NCBI GenBank assembly: GCA_011605865.1
Contig: JAAOZI010000036.1
Coordinates: 1-46,786 of the forward strand
Length of the DNA: 46,786 nt
Direction of reading: 5' to 3'
Source of the DNA: Archaeoglobales archaeon
GTDB taxonomy: Archaea > Halobacteriota > Archaeoglobi > Archaeoglobales > Archaeoglobaceae
In this document: positions 28,396 through 36,710 of the stretch, one piece after another
How the letters are laid out: every line of letters begins with the position of its first letter
Position numbering within the stretch: the first letter of the stretch is position 1
Made by a program: the position numbers and the translations under genes
The notes under the pieces: model-generated
Seen by the model: only the letters and a program-made list of their open reading frames with translations
What the model was told of the DNA's origin: nothing
Databases searched by the model: none

Positions 28396-29597
28396 GTTCC
28401 ACTCCTCCAGTCACTCAAATATCTAATCTGCTCCTCAGTAAGTCTATCGATTCTAATCCCAAGTGTCTCGAGCTTTAATTTGGCAACCTTCCTGTCTAGT
28501 TCCTCTGGAAGTCTATAAACCCTGTTTTCGAGCTTTTCCCAGTTCTCTGCTATATATCTCACTGCTAGGGCCTGATTTGAGAAGCTCATGTCCATTACTT
28601 CAATTGGATGCCCGTCTCCGGCTACCAAATTCACGAGCCTTCCTTCTGCAAGTAAATATAGTCTTTTTCCGTTTATATTGTATTCTTTAACGTATTTCCT
28701 AACTTCTCTAACACTCTTTGCCATTTTTTCTAGGGCAGAAACGTTTATTTCCACATTGAAATGTCCCGCGTTTGCTAGGATCGCTCCATCCTTCATTTTC
28801 TTCATGTGCTCTTCCCTTATGACGTTTATATTTCCGGTTGCGGTTATGAAAATATCTCCGATCTCACAAGCTTCATCCATTGGCATTACCTCAAAACCAT
28901 CCATAATCGCTTCCAGTGCGCGCACTTCATCGACTTCAGTTACTATTACCTTTGCACCCATTCCTCTACATCTCATTGCAATACCGCGACCACACCATCC
29001 GTAACCGGCAACCACAATTCTTTTTCCAGCTAAGAGCATGTTTGTTGCTCTAAGCAGGCCATCAACTGTTGACTGTCCTGTGCCATATCTGTTATCAAAG
29101 AGGAACTTTGTGAAGGCATCGTTTACCGCGATTACTGGAAACATCAAAACTCCATCTCTCTCCATAGCTTTTAGTCTTATGACTCCTGTTGTTGTCTCTT
29201 CACTTGCCCCCTTAACTTTTTGCCCTCTTTTGTGAAGCTCGAAAATCAAATCTGCCCCATCATCAATGATTATGTCTGGCATGAAATCCGCAACTTTACG
29301 AATTGCGCTATAATATTCTTCTACACTCATTCCTCTTTTTGCATAGCATTTCACCCCCAAGCTCCTTAGTGCTTCGGCAACATCGTCTTGCGTGCTCATT
29401 GGATTGCAGGCCGTTATTGCTACCTCAGCTCCTGCCGCAATCAGTGTTTTTACCAGAACTGCTGTTTTTGCCTCGACATGCAAGGCCATTCCGATCTTCA
29501 TTCCATCTAGTGGTCTGTCTCTCTCCATCTCCTCCCTTATCCTTGCCAAAACCTTCATGTGTCTTTCAGCCCAGTCGATCTTTTTGAATCCCTCCAT
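28392..29597 (-). CDS. ahcY: Adenosylhomocysteinase (or S-inosylhomocysteine hydrolase)
   Basis: A 401-residue enzyme that clears S-adenosylhomocysteine after methylations. Motifs are [45 protein letters not shown] and the NAD-binding site [15 protein letters not shown]. In several methanogens the homologue prefers S-inosylhomocysteine, so the exact substrate is open. The start is ATG 29597, with GGAGGT about 10 bases upstream inside the preceding kinase gene; the genes overlap by 32 bases. Confidence 0.93.
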   Translation of the reverse strand: MEGFKKIDWAERHMKVLARIREEMERDRPLDGMKIGMALHVEAKTAVLVKTLIAAGAEVAITACNPMSTQDDVAEALRSLGVKCYAKRGMSVEEYYSAIRKVADFMPDIIIDDGADLIFELHKRGQKVKGASEETTTGVIRLKAMERDGVLMFPVIAVNDAFTKFLFDNRYGTGQSTVDGLLRATNMLLAGKRIVVAGYGWCGRGIAMRCRGMGAKVIVTEVDEVRALEAIMDGFEVMPMDEACEIGDIFITATGNINVIREEHMKKMKDGAILANAGHFNVEINVSALEKMAKSVREVRKYVKEYNINGKRLYLLAEGRLVNLVAGDGHPIEVMDMSFSNQALAVRYIAENWEKLENRVYRLPEELDRKVAKLKLETLGIRIDRLTEEQIRYLSDWRSGT

Positions 29598-30105
29598 ACC
29601 TCGTTACCTCCTCTATTCTGTCTTCAAGCTCGGAAATCCAATCAACTTTTCCAGGCTCAAAATTCCCCTCTCCTTTTAGAATCTTCTCTATGGCATCTGC
29701 AACTTCAGAGATTGTCATTTCCGTTGTGTCTATTTCATAAACCCTTTCACAATTTTGAAGTGCCTCTACTAGAATTAGATCGATGAGTTCTGCTTCCACG
29801 TTCTCCATAACCTTCTCGTAGTCCCATCCCCTTTCGAGAAGTCTCTTTTTTATCACAAGTGGATTGCATCGTAGAACGATGGTAATGTCTGGTTTCAGCA
29901 AATGCGAGAGATGCCCCTCTATTATACCATCAAACCTATATTTGGAGAGTTTTTCTATGTCAACTATTATCTCATCTCCGGCTTTTTTGGCACATCGATG
30001 AATTTCCGCAAACTCCTTTACAGAAATTACTTTGTACCCTCTTCTCTTCAGTTCCTCAGCAACACTCGTTTTTCCAGTTCCCGGAGTTCCTGTGAGGGCT
30101 ATCAT
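29566..30105 (-). CDS. Adenylate kinase AK6/Fap7-like
   Basis: A 179-residue P-loop NMP kinase with the Walker A loop [14 protein letters not shown] at residues 5-18 and [24 protein letters not shown] typical of the AK6/Fap7 group. Eukaryotic Fap7 acts in small-subunit rRNA maturation with Rps14; the archaeal homologue is thought to have both adenylate kinase and ribosome-assembly roles. The N-terminal EFAEIHRC segment replaces the usual NMP lid. The start overlaps the hisC stop as ATGA. Confidence 0.85.
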   Translation of the reverse strand: MIALTGTPGTGKTSVAEELKRRGYKVISVKEFAEIHRCAKKAGDEIIVDIEKLSKYRFDGIIEGHLSHLLKPDITIVLRCNPLVIKKRLLERGWDYEKVMENVEAELIDLILVEALQNCERVYEIDTTEMTISEVADAIEKILKGEGNFEPGKVDWISELEDRIEEVTRYGGIQKDRLG

Positions 30106-31127
30106 GTTAATTCCCTGAGTTTTTCCAGGAAGAAATCGTTTTCATCTGGTTTTCCTACTGTCACCCTGTATCCTTCCACTCCAAAACTCTGACAGTCTCT
30201 TATTATCACCCCTCTCATCAGCAAATCTTCTGCAAGCCCTTTTCTGGCTTTAAAGAATATAAAATTCGCTTGGGAGGGAAAAGGATTTACCAGCTTCTTA
30301 AGTTCATTAAACAGTCGTTCTCTCTCTTTTTTTATCTTTTCAACACAGCTTTTCATCCATTCGAGGTCTTCCAGTGCCGCAATTGAACATCTTTCGGCGA
30401 GGGTTGAAACCGGAAAGGGGGTTGAGGCAGATCTGTAAAACTTTAGAAGCCATCTTGGCAACCTTGCATAACCAACGCGAAGGTTAGCAAGTCCAAACGC
30501 CTTTGACATGGTTCTTGCAACTATGAGATTGTCTGAATCGATTTCCAGCTTTTCATCCGAGAACTCGATGTAGGCTTCATCGATAAAGACAATTGCTCTT
30601 GTAGAATTAACGAGCTCTTCTATCAGCCTCTTTTTTTCAACGTTTCCAGTGGGATTGTTCGGAAATGGTACTATTATGAGTTTTGTCTTCTCGTTCAGGA
30701 ATTCAAAGATATTTTCAGGAATTTTAAAATCCTCTCCCCTGCTAACCAGAATTTCCCTTGCGCAGTGAAGCCTTGCAAGGATCCTGTAATACTGGAAAGT
30801 TGGAATCGGAATCAGGACTTCATCACCTTCATCTATCAGAATCTTGAAAACGGTCTCCAAAATCCCATCTATTCCCGCTCCCACAACTATCCTTTCGGTT
30901 TCCCAACCAGTATATTCGCTTAACTTCTCTCTTAGAGCCCTATATTCTGGATTTGGATAGCGGTGTAGGTCTTCAAAGCTTTTGAGAACTTCTATCGCTT
31001 TGGGACTGGTTCCGTATGGGTTTTCGTTGGATGCTAGTTTCACGACTTTTTCTAGTCCAAGTCTCTCTCTAATCTCTTCAACACTTTTACCCGGAATGTA
31101 TTCCTCGAATTTTGCACATTTTCTCAT
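30102..31127 (-). CDS. hisC: Histidinol-phosphate aminotransferase
   Basis: A 341-residue fold-type I PLP aminotransferase of histidine synthesis. It shows KLASNENPYGTSPKA at the N-terminus, VVGAGIDGILE, PNNPTGN, FIDEAYIEF and the PLP lysine in ARTMSKAFGLANLRVGYA. No other his genes are adjacent. The gene is coupled by ATGA overlaps both to the small ORF upstream and to the kinase downstream. Aromatic aminotransferase activity is a possible alternative role for such isolated hisC genes. Confidence 0.88.
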   Translation of the reverse strand: MRKCAKFEEYIPGKSVEEIRERLGLEKVVKLASNENPYGTSPKAIEVLKSFEDLHRYPNPEYRALREKLSEYTGWETERIVVGAGIDGILETVFKILIDEGDEVLIPIPTFQYYRILARLHCAREILVSRGEDFKIPENIFEFLNEKTKLIIVPFPNNPTGNVEKKRLIEELVNSTRAIVFIDEAYIEFSDEKLEIDSDNLIVARTMSKAFGLANLRVGYARLPRWLLKFYRSASTPFPVSTLAERCSIAALEDLEWMKSCVEKIKKERERLFNELKKLVNPFPSQANFIFFKARKGLAEDLLMRGVIIRDCQSFGVEGYRVTVGKPDENDFFLEKLRELT

Positions 31128-31276
31128 CTCATCACTTCTATCTCGATTTTTTTCCAGTCTTCTTCTACTCCCTTTAGCGAGGTAACCATCGCTTCTACAA
31201 CTTTTGCAATCATTTTGGTAACGAACGGGTTTAGCTCTATTTCAATTCCATCGACTGTAACTTTGACCTCCATCAT
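31124..31276 (-). CDS. Small conserved-looking protein between mfnA and hisC
   Basis: This is a 50-residue reading frame (MMEVKVTVDGIEIELNPF, ending KKIEIEVMR). It fills the gap between mfnA and hisC exactly. Its ATG overlaps the mfnA stop (ATGA) and its stop overlaps the hisC start (ATGA). An AAGGTGAT ribosome site precedes it. The predicted fold is two beta strands, a helix rich in A/V/M (VTKMIAKVVEAMVTSL) and a final strand. It is acidic/amphipathic with no cysteines or membrane segment. I do not recognise the family. The coupling on both sides is the main evidence that it is real. Confidence 0.7.
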   Translation of the reverse strand: MMEVKVTVDGIEIELNPFVTKMIAKVVEAMVTSLKGVEEDWKKIEIEVMR

Positions 31277-32370
31277 ATCACCTTTCTGAACTCGGAAATG
31301 AAATTCTTAATAACTTCTTCCGTAACATGCGGCATGATGACGAATCTTATAGCACTCAGATTTCTTATTGCGGATATCACCCACCTTCTCCTGTAGAGTT
31401 CTTCTCTTATTTTTTCAGCCCTTTCAGTCTTAAATGCTACAACGTTCATCACGGGCTCGATAACAGGTTCGAAGCCAAGCTGGGTCATTTCTTCTGTAAG
31501 AATTTTAGTGTTTTTCAGGCACATCTTAACAATTTCCCTCATTCCAGAAAACCCCAGACTTTTAAGAACTGCATAAGCGGATGCAACCCCTGTTCCGGGG
31601 CGCGTTCCTGTTAGGGTGAACTGCATCTTAGTTGTGAGATATGGTGTTTCCACTTCAAGAGCTTTCAGAAACTTTTCATTCCTAAAAATTATACCCCCTG
31701 CAGGAATCGTTGCCATTCCCATCTTGTGGGGGTCGATTGTTATTGACATTACACCTTCATTCACGAAGTCGAATGGATATGGATTGTCCATAAATGGTAT
31801 CACGAGTCCACCGAATGCAGCATCTACATGCAGGGGGATATCTTTTTCCTCCGCGAGTTTTGAGAGTTCTACAATTGGGTCTATCTGTCCAAGTTCTGTT
31901 GTTCCCGCTATTCCCACTATGGAAACTGTATTCTCGTCTATCAAACTTTCGACTTCTGAAACGTCGACTCTGTAAGCTTCGTCTACGTCAGCTCTTCGAA
32001 CTTCTATCCTCAGTATGTCGCAGATCTTTTCAAAGGAGAAATGAGCGGTCTTGGGAATCACGATATTCGGCTCTTTTTTTGCCTTTATATTTCTGGCACT
32101 CCTTATTCCTTGGATGTTCGCTTCTGTACCGCCTGAACAAATATAGCCACATGGAGTTTCGCAGTGTAGAAGATCACCCAGCATCTTTATCAATTTTCTT
32201 TCAAGTTCTAGAGTCCCAGGAAAAATTCCTGGATCTCCCAGATTGGTGTTTATGAACATCTGATGAGCTTTAACTGCGATTTCAAGCGGAACGGTACACA
32301 TCGAGCTCAGAACTCTTGAGTAAGGGATATCCATTTCCCTGAATTTTCTGAGCTCTTCAAGCACGTCCAT
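31273..32370 (-). CDS. mfnA: L-tyrosine/L-aspartate decarboxylase
   Basis: A 365-residue group II PLP decarboxylase. In methanogen-type archaea MfnA makes tyramine for methanofuran and, in some species, beta-alanine for CoA. Motifs are GYICSGGTEANIQ, TAHFSFEKICDIL, HVDAAFGGLVIPF and the PLP lysine in TIDPHKMGMATIPAGG (about residue 216). The start is ATG 32370 (MDVLEELRKF). The frame runs on upstream for 70 codons, but that part overlaps mobA and has no family similarity. It is the first gene of the coupled mfnA to PH-protein operon. Its product, methanofuran, is the substrate of the Fwd complex encoded at 8191-9734. Confidence 0.9.
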   Translation of the reverse strand: MDVLEELRKFREMDIPYSRVLSSMCTVPLEIAVKAHQMFINTNLGDPGIFPGTLELERKLIKMLGDLLHCETPCGYICSGGTEANIQGIRSARNIKAKKEPNIVIPKTAHFSFEKICDILRIEVRRADVDEAYRVDVSEVESLIDENTVSIVGIAGTTELGQIDPIVELSKLAEEKDIPLHVDAAFGGLVIPFMDNPYPFDFVNEGVMSITIDPHKMGMATIPAGGIIFRNEKFLKALEVETPYLTTKMQFTLTGTRPGTGVASAYAVLKSLGFSGMREIVKMCLKNTKILTEEMTQLGFEPVIEPVMNVVAFKTERAEKIREELYRRRWVISAIRNLSAIRFVIMPHVTEEVIKNFISEFRKVI

Positions 32371-32385
32371 GCGTTTAGTTGGAAA

Positions 32386-32402
32386 AGGTAATAAATAAGT
32401 AA
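32386..32402. promoter_or_regulatory. Shared bidirectional TATA region of mfnA and mobA
   Basis: The 44-base gap between the divergent mfnA ATG (32370) and mobA GTG (32415) has one A/T block, GGTAATAAATAAGTAA, at about 32387-32402. It reads as a TATA-like box on either strand, with each start codon 20-30 bases away. This fits two leaderless transcripts from one box. Confidence 0.45.
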
Positions 32403-32414
32403 CTGATTCGTTTC

Positions 32415-33017
32415 GTGAAACTCGCAATTCTAATGGGGGGAATGGGGAAGAGAATTGGAATGGAGAAAGCAGAAATAAGACTTTGCGGGAGAAGGTTAAT
32501 AGAGATAGCCGTTGAGAAATTTTCTGAATACGATCCTGTTTTTGTCTGCAGAGATGAGTTTCAGGCGGGTAGGTATGCAAAGGAATTTGGTTTGAAATTC
32601 GTAAGCGATTTTTATCCAGGATATGGAGTTTTGGCCGGAATTCACAGCGCTATAAAGCATAACGGGGATACTGTGATCACGGCAATAGATATGCCGTTTG
32701 TAAAGAAGAGTCTATTGGAATTCTTATTCGAAAAAGGGAAGCAAATTTTTTGTGATGCCCTTATCCCAAAGCATGAATTTCCTGAACCCCTACTCGCTTT
32801 TTACTCAAAGAATGCGATTTATGAAATAGAAGAATCGATTAAAAGGGGGGAGAAAAGAATTATTTCTCCGCTAAGCAGGCTGAGAACTGTCTACTTTCCT
32901 GCTGAAGAACTGAGAAAATTTGATAAACATCTGATCTCCTTCTTCAACATAAATACCGTGGATGATTTAAAGAAGGCTGAAGAATTATGCTCCGAGATCT
33001 TTACGGAAGAGTTGTAA
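32415..33017 (+). CDS. mobA: Molybdenum cofactor guanylyltransferase-like protein
   Basis: A 200-residue nucleotidyltransferase of the MobA type, which adds GMP to molybdopterin to form the dinucleotide used by enzymes such as FwdB/FwdD. The N-terminal loop LAILMGGMGKRIGMEKAEI is the GTP-binding signature. GYGVLAGIHSAI, ITAIDMPF (metal-binding Asp) and FFNINTVDDL match the family. The start is GTG 32415, probably leaderless. The 3' end overlaps moaA by 31 bases, so the two pterin genes are coupled. Confidence 0.85.
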   Translation: MKLAILMGGMGKRIGMEKAEIRLCGRRLIEIAVEKFSEYDPVFVCRDEFQAGRYAKEFGLKFVSDFYPGYGVLAGIHSAIKHNGDTVITAIDMPFVKKSLLEFLFEKGKQIFCDALIPKHEFPEPLLAFYSKNAIYEIEESIKRGEKRIISPLSRLRTVYFPAEELRKFDKHLISFFNINTVDDLKKAEELCSEIFTEEL

Positions 33018-33874
33018 CGAATCTTCGAATTTCGGTAACTCAGAGATGCAATCTGAATTGTATATACTGCCACAGGGAGGGAGAGAAAGAATGCGTCAAA
33101 GAGTTGAGTGCCGAAAAAATAGCTGAGATAGCAAATGCTTTTTACGAGCTGGGAGTTAAGAAAATAAAGATAACAGGCGGAGAACCTCTGCTTAGGAAAG
33201 ATATCTGTGAAATAATTTCCATGCTACCGGAATTCGATGAAATCTCTCTCACGACAAACGGAACATTGCTGAGCGAGAAAGCTTACGATTTGAGGGAAGC
33301 AGGTCTCGACAGGGTTAATGTAAGTTTGGATACCCTCAACTCGGAAAAATTCAGTTTAATCACGGGCAGCGACAAGCTTGAATCCGTTTTGGAGGGGATA
33401 AGGAGTGCTGTAGAGGCAAATCTAACTCCCTTAAAGCTGAACATGGTGTTGCTGAAGGGAATAAACGATGAAGAAGTTTTCGATGTCCTTAGTTTTGCTA
33501 ACTCTTTTAACAAAGATGATGTTAAAGTTATACTGCAGCTTATAGAGCTCATTCCAAATGAAAAGACAAGAAAATTTTACTTAAATCCAGAAATCTTCGA
33601 AGAAATTTTCTCTAGAACCGCCAAAATTGTAAAAATAAGAGACATGCACAGAAGAAGACAGTTCTTTACGCCGTTTGGTGTTGTAGAAATCGTAAAACCA
33701 CTTGACAACACTGAATTCTGCAGACATTGCAATAGGATAAGGGTTACTTCAGACGGGAAAATTAAGTTATGTCTTTTGAGAGACGAATTCATTGACATAT
33801 CGAATCTTAGCGGTGAAGAATTGAAAAAAGAAATCGTAAAAGCAGTTAAGATGAGAAAACCTTTTTTCACTTAG
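32987..33874 (+). CDS. moaA: GTP 3',8-cyclase MoaA
   Basis: A 295-residue radical SAM enzyme that starts molybdopterin synthesis from GTP. The SAM cluster motif CNLNCIYC is at Cys21, Cys25 and Cys28. KITGGEPLLRKD, LTTNGTLL and RVNVSLDTL follow. The C-terminal substrate cluster site is FCRHCNRIRVTSDGKIKLCL. The protein ends RKPFFT without the C-terminal Gly-Gly tail of bacterial MoaA. It overlaps mobA upstream and, tail-to-tail, the btpA-like gene by eight bases. Confidence 0.93.
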   Translation: MLRDLYGRVVTNLRISVTQRCNLNCIYCHREGEKECVKELSAEKIAEIANAFYELGVKKIKITGGEPLLRKDICEIISMLPEFDEISLTTNGTLLSEKAYDLREAGLDRVNVSLDTLNSEKFSLITGSDKLESVLEGIRSAVEANLTPLKLNMVLLKGINDEEVFDVLSFANSFNKDDVKVILQLIELIPNEKTRKFYLNPEIFEEIFSRTAKIVKIRDMHRRRQFFTPFGVVEIVKPLDNTEFCRHCNRIRVTSDGKIKLCLLRDEFIDISNLSGEELKKEIVKAVKMRKPFFT

Positions 33875-34607
33875 TGTTTTTAACGATTTTAACAATTTTT
33901 CTGACTTTTTCTGCGCTTACTTCTCCTTTTTCCTTGATATAGCTTCCAACTATTACTCCATCGCAATGCTTTGCAATTTTTTCGGCGTTTTCTGCAGTCA
34001 CTCCGCTTCCGGCTAGTGTTGGAGCGATCTTTCTCAAGATATCCAGTTTCTCAACATTTGGCGCCATTCCTGTGGCCTTCCCTGTTAATATGAATGCATC
34101 AGCTAAACTTCTTTCAGCATTTATAAGGTATTCTTCGAATTCTGCAAAATGGTGTGCATGTTTAACTTCTAAATCCGCAAAAACCATAGCCTTACAGTTT
34201 ATCCATCTTTTGTATCGCATAACTTCTCCGGCATTTCCTATCAGAAAACCCTCTGGAGATGCAGATGGAAAGAAAAGCTGGTTAACTCTAATAAAATCTG
34301 CATTGACTGCTTTTGCAATGGCCAATGCGGAGATTGGGTCATTTCTTAGGACATTTATCCCCAGCCCTATTCCAACTTCTTTTCTTATCTCCCAAGCTAT
34401 TACACTCATGCTCGCAATGGTCTCTTTTCCGGCTTCCATTAGGAAAGGCTTGTCTCCAAAATTTTCCACAATTAGCGCATCAGCACCCCCTTCTTCTATC
34501 GCTTTTGCATCCTTTAAAGCGCTTTCAAGTACGGAATTCATATTCTCAAACAACGGTGATCCTGGCAATGGTTTTAGATGTAGAACACAAATCACGACTT
34601 TTTCCAT
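33867..34607 (-). CDS. BtpA family TIM-barrel protein
   Basis: A 246-residue protein of the BtpA/SgcQ family. Signatures are VLHLKPLPGSP, EEGGADALIVENFGDKPF and FIRVNQLFFPSASPEGFL, then a phosphate-binding-like end (LAGSGVTAENAEKIAKHCDGVIVGSYIK). BtpA helps photosystem I accumulation in cyanobacteria. The archaeal role is unknown; the barrel end suggests a phosphorylated small molecule or nucleoside as ligand. It overlaps the upstream UPF0248 gene by 16 bases in the regulator operon. Confidence 0.82.
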   Translation of the reverse strand: MEKVVICVLHLKPLPGSPLFENMNSVLESALKDAKAIEEGGADALIVENFGDKPFLMEAGKETIASMSVIAWEIRKEVGIGLGINVLRNDPISALAIAKAVNADFIRVNQLFFPSASPEGFLIGNAGEVMRYKRWINCKAMVFADLEVKHAHHFAEFEEYLINAERSLADAFILTGKATGMAPNVEKLDILRKIAPTLAGSGVTAENAEKIAKHCDGVIVGSYIKEKGEVSAEKVRKIVKIVKNTK

Positions 34608-34828
34608 ACCGTTTTCCCCTCGTATCTGATCTCTATCACCCGATGCTGTGGGATAACCTTTCCATTTTTAAGAAAAATAAACTTGTGTCCAACTTCATCT
34701 ATTTCATCGGCATCTATCTCCAAATTCCCGCTGAACCTGTCAATGCAGATGATTCGCACTTTTGAAAAATCGTAGTTCGGATGCCATTTCAATTTGTTAA
34801 GAATTTCCCTAACGCTATATTTCCTCAT
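34592..34828 (-). CDS. UPF0248 (MJ1316 domain) protein
   Basis: A 78-residue protein matching the MJ1316/RNA cyclic-group-end recognition domain (UPF0248). Recognisable segments are LKWHPNYDFSKVRIICIDR, then IPQHRVIEIRYEGKTVW at the C-terminus. The family is small, basic and linked to RNA end metabolism; its exact role is unknown. It overlaps the winged-helix gene upstream by 14 bases and the BtpA-like gene downstream by 16. Confidence 0.82.
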   Translation of the reverse strand: MRKYSVREILNKLKWHPNYDFSKVRIICIDRFSGNLEIDADEIDEVGHKFIFLKNGKVIPQHRVIEIRYEGKTVWKKS

Positions 34829-35330
34829 TTTTCGCCAACTCTATTAACTGCCCCTTTAGATTCAGTTTTAAAGTTCTCTTCACGATAGCCCTGATGAAAA
34901 GCGGATCATAGTTCAAAACCTTCATTATGTGACCAACAGAATTCCTACCCATCTGGACTTCTTTTATTATTCTCTCAACGTGCTTTTCAACCTCATCATC
35001 TGGCATGAATACGATTTCGAGAATTCGGTTGAAGTCCTTTAGGGATACATAAAAGTTGGCGGAAATGTGTGTATAGCTGACGTGATATTCCTTTTCAGGC
35101 TTTCCCCCGGGATCTGATGGCATTCTCCACTTGACTTCCAGCATTCCTGCATGTTTCAGTATTTTTAAAGTTTCCTCAAAGCCGTCTCCAAATCTGCTTT
35201 TTAGTTCCTCAAGTGTCAGCCACTCATCTAATAATGCAGAATATACTTTTCTGTGCATCTCCGTAGACAAAAGCTGGAAGATAGGAATAAGCTCCACAAT
35301 GTCATTAACCAGTTTAGCTCTTTTCACCAT
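34815..35330 (-). CDS. Winged-helix (ArsR-like) transcriptional regulator divergent from dsr
   Basis: A 171-residue protein. Residues 15-65 form a winged helix (FQLLSTEMHRKVYSALLDEWLTLEELKSRFG, DNA-recognition helix near GFEETLKILKHAGML). The wing is at about 66-85. A helical C-terminal half (DDEVEKHVERIIKEVQMGRNSVGHIMKVL) probably dimerises or senses a ligand. No cysteine pair for metal sensing is seen. It heads a three-gene operon and is divergent from dsrA across 123 bases, so it is a natural candidate to control both itself and dsrABD. That control is inferred from position and from the shared promoter element. Confidence 0.72.
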   Translation of the reverse strand: MVKRAKLVNDIVELIPIFQLLSTEMHRKVYSALLDEWLTLEELKSRFGDGFEETLKILKHAGMLEVKWRMPSDPGGKPEKEYHVSYTHISANFYVSLKDFNRILEIVFMPDDEVEKHVERIIKEVQMGRNSVGHIMKVLNYDPLFIRAIVKRTLKLNLKGQLIELAKNEEI

Positions 35331-35342
35331 CCAATTTATTTG

Positions 35343-35369
35343 TTGTCTCTAGACAATTATATCTTACGA
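35343..35369 (-). promoter_or_regulatory. Regulator promoter with TTGTCT-CT-AGACAA palindrome
   Basis: On the minus strand a TATA-like AAGATATAAT (about 35357-35367) is followed at once by the palindrome at 35343-35356: two perfect 6-base arms with a 2-base spacer. The regulator ATG (35330) is 13 bases further on. The palindrome overlaps the expected transcription start, as for an autoregulatory operator. Confidence 0.5.
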
Positions 35370-35413
35370 CGAAAGTATTCAAAGAATTAAACGTTTAGTT
35401 GAAATTCGAAATT

Positions 35414-35451
35414 CTTATATATTGTCAATCTTATTAATTCGGGGGGTGAAG
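35414..35451 (+). promoter_or_regulatory. dsrA promoter, TTGTC half-site and ribosome binding site
   Basis: The TATA-like CTTATATATT (35414-35423) is followed directly by TTGTCA (35422-35427). This is the same half-site that follows the TATA box of the divergent regulator. GGGGGGTGAAG (35441-35451) is an unusually G-rich ribosome site just before ATG 35454. Confidence 0.5.
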
Positions 35452-35453
35452 AA

Positions 35454-36710
35454 ATGTCAGAAACACCCTTAGTTGACGAACTCGAGAAAGGTCCTTGGCC
35501 CAGTTTTGTGAAAGAAATCAAAAAAACAGCGGAAAACATGGAAAAAAGAGCGGCTCAGGGGATGGACATAAAGCTTCCCAAGACCGCTCGTGCTCTTTTA
35601 AAACAGCTTGAAATTTCTTACAAAGATAAAAAGACCCACTGGAAACATGGCGGAATAGTATCGGTCGTTGGTTATGGTGGAGGAGTTATAGGGAGGTATT
35701 CTGACCTTGGTGATAAAATACCGGAGATAGAGCATTTCCATACAATGCGTATAAACATGCCAACTGGCTGGTTCTACACAACAAAGGCCCTTAGGGGACT
35801 ATGCGATGTATGGGAGAAATGGGGTAGCGGGCTTACTAACATGCATGGCTCAACGGGCGACATAATTTTCCTCGGAACGAGAAGTGAATACTTACAGCCG
35901 TGTTTTGAAGATCTTGGGAATCTTGAGATACCATTTGACTTAGGTGGTAGCGGTTCAGCGATTCGAACTCCCTCAGCTTGCATGGGTCCAGCGCTTTGCG
36001 AGTTTGCCTGCTATGATACACTCGATCTGTGCTATGAACTCACCATGACTTTCCAGAATGAGCTTCACAGGCCAATGTATCCATACAAATTCAAATTCAA
36101 GTGCTCCGGCTGTCCGAACGACTGCGTAGCGGCGAAGGCAAGGGCAGATTTTGCAATCATTGGAAACTGGAAAGACGAAATAAAGGTTGATCAAGAAGCT
36201 GTAAAAGAATACGCGAAATGGATGGACATAGAAAACGAAGTGGTAAAGCTCTGCCCAACAAAGGCGATAAGCTGGAATGGAAGGGAGCTAAAAATAGATG
36301 CTAAAAACTGCGTCCATTGCATGCACTGCATAAACAAGATGCCTAAGGCCCTTAAGCCCGGGGATGAAAGGGGAGCAACAATATTGATTGGCGGAAAAGC
36401 TCCGTTTGTTGAAGGAGCCGTAATTGGTTGGGTCATGATTCCGTTTATCGAGATTAAGAAGCCCTACGAGGAGATCAAGGAAATTGCAACCAGAACTCTG
36501 GAATGGTGGGATGAAGAAGGAAAGTTCAGAGAGAGATTAGCAGAACTAATATGGAGAAAGGGGGTTAGGGAGTATTTGAAGGTTATAGGGAAAGATGTGG
36601 ATGTGAGAATTGTTAAAGCGCCAAGAAACAATCCGTTCATGTTCTTCAAGAAAGAGGAGTTGAGACCTTCGCCATATATAGAGGAGTTGAAGAAGAGGGG
36701 GATGTTCTGA
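35454..36710 (+). CDS. dsrA: Dissimilatory sulfite reductase alpha subunit
   Basis: The 418-residue alpha subunit of the alpha2beta2 siroheme enzyme that reduces sulfite in sulfate respiration. Visible features are the sulfite-reductase repeat ([20 protein letters not shown]) and cluster/siroheme cysteines in [14 protein letters not shown] and [10 protein letters not shown] ferredoxin domain follows (CPTKAIS, then NCVHCMHC). The length is normal. The stop overlaps the dsrB ATG by one base (TGATG). Confidence 0.97.
   Translation: MSETPLVDELEKGPWPSFVKEIKKTAENMEKRAAQGMDIKLPKTARALLKQLEISYKDKKTHWKHGGIVSVVGYGGGVIGRYSDLGDKIPEIEHFHTMRINMPTGWFYTTKALRGLCDVWEKWGSGLTNMHGSTGDIIFLGTRSEYLQPCFEDLGNLEIPFDLGGSGSAIRTPSACMGPALCEFACYDTLDLCYELTMTFQNELHRPMYPYKFKFKCSGCPNDCVAAKARADFAIIGNWKDEIKVDQEAVKEYAKWMDIENEVVKLCPTKAISWNGRELKIDAKNCVHCMHCINKMPKALKPGDERGATILIGGKAPFVEGAVIGWVMIPFIEIKKPYEEIKEIATRTLEWWDEEGKFRERLAELIWRKGVREYLKVIGKDVDVRIVKAPRNNPFMFFKKEELRPSPYIEELKKRGMF

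Noticed and set aside
32371-32580. 70-codon N-terminal extension of mfnA
   Set aside because: It overlaps the mobA coding region, has no family similarity and would remove the shared promoter gap.
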